Assembly: GCF_900103195.1 (NCBI RefSeq)
Contig: NZ_FMWU01000014.1
Span: 62,001 to 126,000, forward strand
Reading direction: 5' to 3'
Length of the DNA: 64,000 nucleotides
From: Methylobacterium sp. UNC378MF
GTDB taxonomy: Bacteria; Pseudomonadota; Alphaproteobacteria; Rhizobiales; Beijerinckiaceae
Below the pieces are notes generated by a model. The model did not search any database and was not told the DNA's origin. It saw only the letters and a program-made list of their open reading frames with translations. Below are positions 58,232 to 64,000 of the stretch, piece by piece. A program made the translations under genes and the position numbers. Each line of letters begins with the position of its first letter. Position 1 is the first letter of the stretch.

Positions 58232-59917
58232 TTACGCCGCTCGCACGGTGGCGAGGAAGCGTGCAACCTCACCACTGAGGTGCTCTGACTGGCGCGACAG
58301 TTCCGAGGCCGCGCCGAGGACCTGGCTCGCCGCTGCCCCCGTCTCCTCGGCCGCACCGGCAACGCCCGCGATGTTGCTCGTCACGTCTCCGGTGCCCTGC
58401 GCCGCCTGCGAGACATTCCTGACGATCTCCTGAGTGGCCGCACCCTGTTCCTCGACCGCAGCTGCGATCGAGGTCGCAACGCCGCTGATCTCGCGGATCC
58501 GTTCGGTGATTCCGGCAATCGACGTGACCGCTTGGCCGGTCGAAGCCTGGATCTGGGCGATCTGACCCGAAATCTCACCCGTCGCCTTGGCAGTCTGCTC
58601 AGCGAGCGCCTTCACCTCAGAGGCCACGACTGCAAAGCCGCGCCCCGCCGCGCCAGCGCGCGCCGCCTCGATCGTCGCGTTTAGAGCCAGAAGGTTCGTC
58701 TGCCCAGCGATCGACGAGATCATTGTGACGACGTCACCGATGCGCGAGACCGCGGCGCTCAACTCCTGAACGAGGGCGCCGGTCTGACCGGCCTCAGTGA
58801 CAGCGGTGCGGGCGAGATCCGCCGAGCCGGCGACCTGGCGGCCGATCTCCTGGACAGAAGAGCCCAGCTCCTCCGCCGCGGCCGCGACGGTGTTGACGTT
58901 GGAGGCGGCCTCCTCGGCGGCCGCAGCCACCGTGGTCGACTGGCTGGCGGTCTCGGTTGCCGTGGCGGTCATGGTCTGGGCAGTGGCCTGCAATTCGGTC
59001 GCCGACGACGACACCATGCCGATGATGCCACCGACGGCGGCCTCGAAGCCGTCCGCCATCTGGCGCATGCCGGCCTTGCGCTGCTCCTCGGCGGCCAAGC
59101 GGGCCTGGGCAGTCTCTGCTTCAAGGTGGCGGGTGCGGATCAGGTTGTCCTTGAACACCTGCACGGCGGCCGCCATCTCGCCGAGCTCGTCGCGCCGGTC
59201 GGCTCCGGGAACCGTGACTGACGTATCGCCGGCCGCGAGCGTGCCCATCGTGGCCGTCATACGGGTAATCGGATGCGAGACGCGCAGGAGGCTGAACAAC
59301 ATCGCCCCGAGCGCAAGGACAAGTGCGATCACCATGGCGACGTAGGTCACGCGGGTTGTGTCATCGACGTCGGACACGGTCTTGTCCGCCTCGCCCTGAG
59401 CACCCGCTCGATTGAGGGCCACAGCTTGTGTGATGATCTCAGACAGGCCTGAGTAGAGCTTCACGATCTCGGGCTGAGTAATCGCGCTCAGTGCCTCCGA
59501 CTGGCGGCCTGCATCCATCAGCTCGACAGCACGCTTGCCGATGGCTCCGAACTGTATCCACTCTTTCCCAAACCGCTCGTAGAGCGCGCGCTCCTCGGGC
59601 GAGGAGATGAGCGTCTCATAGCGTCTGCTGACCTGTTCTGCGGCCTCGATCCCCGACAGGTACTGCTTACGATACTCGGCCAGCTGCTGGGGGTCACGTG
59701 TAGCAGCGACCAGCCGGTATTGGCGCACGCGAGTTTTGTCGACGGCTGAGTTTAACTCGCCGAGCGTTTGAACGGAGGGTAGCCAGTTGCCTGCGACTGT
59801 TGTCGCACTGTGACGGATTGCACTGAGCTTGATCAGCGTGATGGCACTCTCACCGGCTACAGTGGCTGCCAGTAAAGCAAAAAGGCCGCCCAGCGCGGCC
59901 TTGATCGAGATGCGCAT
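58232..59917 (-). CDS. Methyl-accepting chemotaxis protein
   Basis: A 561-residue inner-membrane chemoreceptor. TM1 at about 8-30; a periplasmic four-helix-bundle-type sensor (about 30-185); TM2 ([20 protein letters not shown]); HAMP (about 210-265); the cytoplasmic signalling coiled coil with the highly conserved hairpin tip [20 protein letters not shown] (about 430-450), [16 protein letters not shown] after it. No C-terminal CheR/CheB pentapeptide is seen. ATG 59917 is preferred because it starts [11 protein letters not shown]. Its central part is near-identical in DNA to the chemoreceptor at the right edge. Ligand unknown. Confidence 0.95.
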   Translation of the reverse strand: MRISIKAALGGLFALLAATVAGESAITLIKLSAIRHSATTVAGNWLPSVQTLGELNSAVDKTRVRQYRLVAATRDPQQLAEYRKQYLSGIEAAEQVSRRYETLISSPEERALYERFGKEWIQFGAIGKRAVELMDAGRQSEALSAITQPEIVKLYSGLSEIITQAVALNRAGAQGEADKTVSDVDDTTRVTYVAMVIALVLALGAMLFSLLRVSHPITRMTATMGTLAAGDTSVTVPGADRRDELGEMAAAVQVFKDNLIRTRHLEAETAQARLAAEEQRKAGMRQMADGFEAAVGGIIGMVSSSATELQATAQTMTATATETASQSTTVAAAAEEAASNVNTVAAAAEELGSSVQEIGRQVAGSADLARTAVTEAGQTGALVQELSAAVSRIGDVVTMISSIAGQTNLLALNATIEAARAGAAGRGFAVVASEVKALAEQTAKATGEISGQIAQIQASTGQAVTSIAGITERIREISGVATSIAAAVEEQGAATQEIVRNVSQAAQGTGDVTSNIAGVAGAAEETGAAASQVLGAASELSRQSEHLSGEVARFLATVRAA

Positions 59918-60131
59918 CGTTGGTCCGGCGGATAGAGGAACGCTACGCGGCGTCCGATCGCATAACATCCACCAAGAGTTACCAGCATCCTAAAAGGTCA
60001 CGAAGATCGCGTAACCGTGAGATGTATTTCTATCGAGAGAAGGCAGTTCAGCTGAGGAGGCGGAGCTGATATCACATCAAAGATCGTGGTTGCCCGCCCT
60101 CGAAGAAGGACACGAGCATGCTTGGCCTGAG
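59918..60131. other. Gap upstream of the chemoreceptor gene
   Basis: About 210 bp upstream of the chemoreceptor start, presumably its promoter region; no distinct box stands out. Confidence 0.35.
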
Positions 60132-60350
60132 TCAAGGCCGGCAATCCCCTGAGCCGACTTTGTATGGAAGTCGACGAATAGCGGCTCCTGAGAGGCCCGG
60201 AACTAGGATGAGCGTGCGCTGGTGAACCTTAAGGCGTTCGAGGAGGGCGTCGAGCTTGTCGAGCATGGTCGGGCTGCAGGTGTCGAGGCGGAGCTCGAGA
60301 ACCAGTTTGTTTCTTCTGCCGGACCGCGCAGTCGGAGCGACCCTGGCCAT
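60132..60350 (-). CDS. Small hypothetical protein (third gene of a tiny operon)
   Basis: A 72-codon frame starting six bases after the stop of the gene at 60357-60575 and read in the same direction. KLVLELRLDTCSPTMLDKLD and LLERLKVHQRTLILVPG look like a strand-helix-strand protein. No good ribosome binding site is seen, so translation would rely on coupling. Not recognised; could also be a remnant. Confidence 0.4.
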   Translation of the reverse strand: MARVAPTARSGRRNKLVLELRLDTCSPTMLDKLDALLERLKVHQRTLILVPGLSGAAIRRLPYKVGSGDCRP

Positions 60351-60356
60351 GCTTGT

Positions 60357-60575
60357 CTATAGAGCAGGCCATAGCCCTGCAGGATCGAGGGCGTTTACAT
60401 CAATGCAGATGTTGTCCATTGTAAGGACAGCGAGCAACCCGGCCAGTAGTACAGCCGTCGCACCAACTAACACCGGGCTAACCCGCTCCGGATCTAGCCA
60501 GTGCTCCCTTATCACTGCGCATCCAAAGGTGAACGCGGCCGCCTCCGTCAGAGGCACGACGCTAGGCAGCCCCAT
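60357..60575 (-). CDS. Small hypothetical membrane protein
   Basis: 72 residues, with a strong GGAGGAGAG site before the ATG. One hydrophobic stretch (VLVGATAVLLAGLLAVLTM) suggests a single transmembrane helix with short tails. It lies 42 bp after the tiny gene at 60618-60791 and 6 bp before the frame at 60132-60350, so three small genes form a likely operon. Family not recognised. Confidence 0.55.
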   Translation of the reverse strand: MGLPSVVPLTEAAAFTFGCAVIREHWLDPERVSPVLVGATAVLLAGLLAVLTMDNICIDVNALDPAGLWPAL

Positions 60576-60617
60576 GTTGGTCCTCTCTCCTCCACATCGG
60601 CCACGAGCAGCGCGAAC

Positions 60618-60791
60618 TCAGAAGGCGTCGGACGGTTGCCCATCCTCAAGATGAACCTTGAGCGTCAATTCGCGGGTATCTATCCGCGTCTGAACCTTCG
60701 CCTCCAGCCTCGGCGGACTTGTCAGCATAGTGACCCAGAACGCTCCGGTAGCCAAAGCAAAAGCGGCTATTAGCATCAGAATTTTTCGCAT
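60618..60791 (-). CDS. 57-residue secreted or membrane-anchored small protein
   Basis: ATG with GGGAGA nine bases upstream. The peptide begins MRKILMLIAAFALATGAFWV, a signal peptide or single transmembrane anchor, then a charged tail (RLEAKVQTRIDTRELTLKVH, LEDGQPSDAF). Too short for most automated calls, but the ribosome site, codon use and hydrophobic start support it. First gene of the three-gene string 60132-60791. Function unknown. Confidence 0.6.
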   Translation of the reverse strand: MRKILMLIAAFALATGAFWVTMLTSPPRLEAKVQTRIDTRELTLKVHLEDGQPSDAF

Positions 60792-60834
60792 TCTGTATCT
60801 CCCAAATCAGTGGATTCAACACTTTCTTCAACAC

Positions 60835-61786
60835 GACAGATGAGATTGGGATCTATAAGTGGAATATTTGGATATAACTGCCATAAACGCAGTCCATTAG
60901 ATCAACAATGGCGCAATTAGATCGCGATATGCCCGAAATATTCGGAAATACAACCTATCTATCGCCCTTCAAGTAATGCATATGTGAGTATCGCATGCTC
61001 GATATGTTGAGCGCATCCTTCAATTGAGGGATGCGTCTAAGCTGAATTCGGCGCAAGGAGGCGCGGCAGTTGGCGCTTCCAAATGGTGCTGGTTGCTGCA
61101 GGCCGTTTGTCCGCTTCCCCTTTTCGGCGGCTCTCCTTTTGCATATCCAGACCGTAGTCCGCCGCCTGTCGCCGCCCGCCGGTGTAGCGCTGCCGAGCTT
61201 GACGGCGTATCCGGGCTGTATGGCCAATCAGGTGAAGCAACAGCCTCAGGATTAAGGTCTCGTCCTCTTCGGCGTCGTCTTTCGGGACTTCGGCCGCGCC
61301 CCGCGCCGGAGCGTACTGATGTCGATCCTTGGCGGTCTGGATGGTGGTCAGCAGGCGCACGATCTCATTGAGCAGCAAGAAGCGGAGATCTCTCAAAAGG
61401 CAGGTCTGCCTTCGCTGGCGATCCAGAGATTGAATCGAGCTGCCATAACAGAGCCGACGCTCGTTCGCGCGGGATTTGCGGCGCCCACAACTCGGCAGCG
61501 AACCGCGGCTCCTTCAGATCAGCAGGTGCCGATCGCCTCCCCAGCTGCGAGCTATGGCCGAACGGTGCACAAGTAGGTCGTCACCGACTGCTTGCGATCC
61601 CGAGCCCGAGTTGCTGAAGAACTGAGGAGCGGCCGCTTTGGAGTAGCGCGATCGGCGTTCCTTACGGCCGGGTTGGGTCGCTACCGGAATGGCTGCTCAG
61701 CGTGGATTTCCGTCGGTCCGCTTACGACCTGAAAGGCATCAAAGCGGAAGTTGCCCCCCGCTCACGACCGAAGCGGACGGCATCCG
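60835..61786. other. Gene-poor region
   Basis: About 950 bp with lower GC upstream (60835-61020) and only weak overlapping frames. A 119-codon minus frame (61037-61396, TTG start, no ribosome site) is rich in Arg and Gln and not recognised; I do not call it. The region 61622-61760 is a repeat. A small CCGAA-ata-TTCGG palindrome lies at 60933-60945. Confidence 0.45.
61622..61760. repeat. About 130-bp diverged repeat, copy 2
   Basis: Partner of 57921-58050, same orientation, with shared blocks CGGCCGCTTT, GGGTCGCTA, GGCTGCTC, GTGGATTTCCG and TCCGCTT. The two copies flank the chemoreceptor and tiny-gene block. Confidence 0.5.
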
Positions 61787-61951
61787 CTATTGGCACATTG
61801 CGTCGACCGTCTTCGCTTCCTTGTAGGCGATGACGGCAGCCGGCTTGATAGGGATCAGCATCCCACCATGCAAAAACGCCTGTAGCTCGCATCGCCGGAT
61901 CATGTTGCGGACGTGCTGCGCGCTGCAGCGCCACTGCTCGGCCAACGACAC
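61787..61951 (-). CDS. Small excisionase-like/HTH_17 DNA-binding protein
   Basis: A 54-residue frame from GTG; too short for standard ORF lists. The peptide SLAEQWRCSAQHVRNMIRRC then LQAFLHGGMLIPIKPAAVIA follows the excisionase/MerR-like winged-helix pattern: helix-turn-helix (V-x2-L-A-E-x-W...S-x2-V-x-N-x-I) and wing. The frame is open about 28 codons further upstream without ATG. No ribosome site was seen, so it may be a remnant of a mobile element. Confidence 0.45.
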   Translation of the reverse strand: MSLAEQWRCSAQHVRNMIRRCELQAFLHGGMLIPIKPAAVIAYKEAKTVDAMCQ

Positions 61952-62029
61952 AAGGTCGCAGACTTGAGGGCGTCTTGGATAGTCCTCAGACGGCGCAATC
62001 CGGGCGGTATGGCGACGTCTGACATCTTT

Positions 62030-62379
62030 TCAAGTCTGGATCCTCTCCGCATTATCTTTGGTCGGCTGCTTCTTCTGCTGGGCCCTGCTCTTCCCCCGCA
62101 AGGAGGGATTCAAGTCTTTCCATCCGGTAAAGCTCTCGGCGTCCTCAGGCCGGCGCAGCACGCCGAAGGCAGCGTCCAGCTTTCGCAGAACCCAGACGAA
62201 CCCGAGATCCGCTGCCGAAAAGGCCCGGACACCTGTCCATCCCGCACCAACTCGTCGAACTTGGCTGCGCCTACCCCACTGTAGCGGGCAGCCTCCTGCC
62301 GGCTCAGCCCGCGTCGAGGCACTACCTTGACGGGGACCACGGCTGGGGCGTCGGGAGCCTCGGGGTGGCACTTCGGCAT
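62030..62379 (-). pseudogene. Frameshifted AlpA/HTH-type prophage-like regulator
   Basis: The N-terminal frame from ATG 62379 reads VVPRRGLSRQEAARYSGVGA then AKFDELVRDGQVSGPFRQRI, a typical helix-turn-helix protein of integrated elements. Around 62195-62205 the frame breaks. A one-base shift continues with VWVLRKLDAAFGVLRRPEDA, the part that normally follows (V-W-x-x-R-x-L-D-x-A-F). The second frame is open to 62030. So the gene is broken by a single-base loss, or is recoded. Confidence 0.6.
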
Positions 62380-62610
62380 CGCAGCTGAGCCCTCTTTCGG
62401 CTTGATCAGAGTGGCGTGGACGGGGCGCGTGTCGAGTCAACCAATCTGTTGACGAATTCCCTCACGCCGAGGGCAGCCTGATCAAATTACGCAAAGGCAG
62501 GCAGCCTCGCTGGCCCAGCCATCAAGGTTAAATCTTCGTCAACCGGTTTGCCAGCTATGATCTGGAAGCTGCCGCTGGATGCTGCGCAGCGTATTGACGT
62601 AGGCCCTGCG

Positions 62611-64000
62611 ATGAAGATCTCGGTCCGTGCGCTCCTATCAGGCCTGTTTGGCCTGATGTGCATCATCGCCCTGTGCCTCGCAGGCGGCGGCATCAGACAG
62701 GCCCTCACGGCCGGAGAGAGTGCGAGTGAGGTCGCCAAGCTGGCTCAACTCGACAAAGCTATCTTCGAAAGCTTCGCTTCCACGCGTCTCGAATGGGGCT
62801 CCTCGTCAGCCGCACTCCTGATCGGAAACGATCGGAACGCGAATGAGCGCAAAGCCGCCCTGGAGTACCGTCAGGTCGCCACGAAAGCGCTGGAGGCCGG
62901 CCTGAACGGGTTGGCCGGCCTGTCACTGGATGGCGCGGGCCAAGTCCATCGCGAACTCGCCGCCACCTACGACGATTGGAAAGCGGTCCGCTCAGAGGTT
63001 GACCGCGGCCTCGGGCAGGAGCTAGCCGCACGCGACATGTCGGTGCGGACCCGACTTGATCAACGGCTGGAGCCGGTGCTGGTCGCGCTCTCGAAGGGAG
63101 CCAAGCTTCTGGGGCGGCGCATGGTGGCGCTCGATGCAACGACGTTTCCCCTCATTCAGATCGGCGCGACCGCGTGGCAGGCGCGGCTCAACGCCGGTCT
63201 GCTCCGGTTCCAGGTGCGGACGATCCTGGCGCAGAACAGAGCGGTGCGGCCGGAAGAGGCGACGACGCTGCGCGAATATGCGCACCAGGTCACGTCCGGT
63301 CTCGCTGTCATGACCGACCTGATCGACGAGCACACTCCCGCCGAGCTGCGCACGGCCTTGACTGCCGCGCAGAACAGCTTCTCTGGAAGCGCCTTCGTGA
63401 ATCTGCGCAAGGACATCGACACCTCAGCTGTGACCGGCCAACCGCTCGCCTTCAGCATGGAGACGTGGCTGAAGCTGGCCGGCGATGCGCAGTCGAACGT
63501 CTTCGCCGTTGCGACTGCCGCGATGGAAGTCCTGGCTGCTCAAGCCACCGCTTCAGCGGGTCAGGCTTGGACTTGGATGCTCATGCTCACCGGGATAGCC
63601 GTCGGCATACTCGCTGTTGCCATTGTCAGCTTCCTGATCCTGCAGCGGTGGGTCTCCCAACCCATCGTTCGCCTGGAAGAAGCGATGGGTAACTTGGCTG
63701 CTGGTGACAGCACGGTCGCTGTCCCGGGTATCGGACGCCATGACGAGATCGGCGCAATGGCGTCTGCCGTGCAGGTGTTCAAGGACAACCTGATCCGCAC
63801 CCGCCACCTTGAAGCAGAGACTGCCCAGGCCCGCTTGGCCGCCGAGGAGCAGCGCAAGGCCGGCATGCGCCAGATGGCGGACGGCTTCGAGCAGGCTGTC
63901 GGCGGCATCATCGGCATGGTGTCTTCCTCGGCTACCGAGTTGCAGGCCACCGCGCAGACCATGACCGCGACGGCGACGGAGACCGCCAGCCAATCGACGA
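62611..64000 (+). CDS. Methyl-accepting chemotaxis protein (3' end beyond the window)
   Basis: At least 463 codons of a second chemoreceptor, cut by the right edge. TM1 at about 8-30 (SVRALLSGLFGLMCIIALCL), a periplasmic helical sensor (about 32-325) with an ESFASTRLEWGSSSAALL start, TM2 (WMLMLTGIAVGILAVAIVSF), HAMP (QPIVRLEEAMGNLAAGDSTV) and then [20 protein letters not shown] into the signalling coiled coil. ATG 62611 starts MKISVRALL, like its paralogue's [12 protein letters not shown] 62557 is in frame but lacks a ribosome site. From about 63769 the DNA is nearly identical to the chemoreceptor at 58232-59917, while the sensor domains are unrelated. Confidence 0.92.
   Translation, partial: MKISVRALLSGLFGLMCIIALCLAGGGIRQALTAGESASEVAKLAQLDKAIFESFASTRLEWGSSSAALLIGNDRNANERKAALEYRQVATKALEAGLNGLAGLSLDGAGQVHRELAATYDDWKAVRSEVDRGLGQELAARDMSVRTRLDQRLEPVLVALSKGAKLLGRRMVALDATTFPLIQIGATAWQARLNAGLLRFQVRTILAQNRAVRPEEATTLREYAHQVTSGLAVMTDLIDEHTPAELRTALTAAQNSFSGSAFVNLRKDIDTSAVTGQPLAFSMETWLKLAGDAQSNVFAVATAAMEVLAAQATASAGQAWTWMLMLTGIAVGILAVAIVSFLILQRWVSQPIVRLEEAMGNLAAGDSTVAVPGIGRHDEIGAMASAVQVFKDNLIRTRHLEAETAQARLAAEEQRKAGMRQMADGFEQAVGGIIGMVSSSATELQATAQTMTATATETASQST

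Noticed and set aside
61037..61396. 119-codon minus-strand hypothetical gene
   Set aside because: TTG start without ribosome binding site, biased composition and competing frames; support too weak.

Overview
The window looks like a chromosomal segment of an alphaproteobacterium of the Rhizobiales, most likely Methylobacterium or Methylorubrum. The reasons are very high GC, a metF-metH pair with Rhizobiales-type palindromic intergenic repeats, a MucR-family regulator, and a genome rich in LysR/GntR-controlled catabolic clusters, chemoreceptors and cyclic-di-GMP enzymes. This placement is inference from gene content; no database search was possible.

Layout. 0-4.3 kb: the 3' end of metF and a complete cobalamin-dependent methionine synthase (metH) between two related repeats. 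4.4-12.3 kb: a sugar-acid type catabolic cluster, with a divergent lactonase / IlvD-Edd dehydratase / RraA-type aldolase arm and a GntR(FCD) regulator / ThDP enzyme / 2-ketoglutarate-semialdehyde-type dehydrogenase arm. 12.4-14.5 kb: tRNA-Gln(UUG) followed by a large tyrosine integrase, the left edge of an integrated element or its remnant. 15-27 kb: a second catabolic region with two arms. GntR/UTRA regulator, fumarase-superfamily lyase, MFS, BKACE and thioesterase form one; FAH-family enzyme, hydrolase, MFS and CMD form the other. A LysR regulator, a NodB-like deacylase and a third MFS permease follow. 27.2-30.1 kb: a three-gene class I cytochrome P450 system (ferredoxin, reductase, P450).

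30-41 kb is a worn accessory stretch. It holds a GGDEF-EAL protein, an orphan receiver, a MucR-like protein without zinc ligands, AraC and LysR regulators and an alpha/beta hydrolase. It also has several gene fragments (LysR, metallo-beta-lactamase, ABC binding protein, a 69-bp AraC duplication) and a KFSTS-type methionyl-tRNA synthetase with a structured, attenuator-like leader. 41-57 kb is a coherent nitrogen-compound region: a Liv-type ABC operon ending in a GlxA/GbdR-like AraC regulator, a divergent dipeptidase/V4R-like pair as seen next to dimethylglycine genes in Pseudomonas, a monomeric sarcosine/N-methyl amino acid oxidase, and a polar amino acid ABC operon carrying an M20 amidohydrolase and a ureohydrolase, with a divergent LysR plus M28 peptidase. 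I read it as uptake and breakdown of N-methylated or N-acylated amino acid derivatives.

57-64 kb: repeats, a small hypothetical protein, a methyl-accepting chemotaxis protein, three tiny genes in a row, remnants of two small DNA-binding proteins (one frameshifted), and a second chemoreceptor that runs off the right edge and shares near-identical DNA with the first in inverted orientation. No CRISPR array, rRNA or intact insertion sequence was seen.
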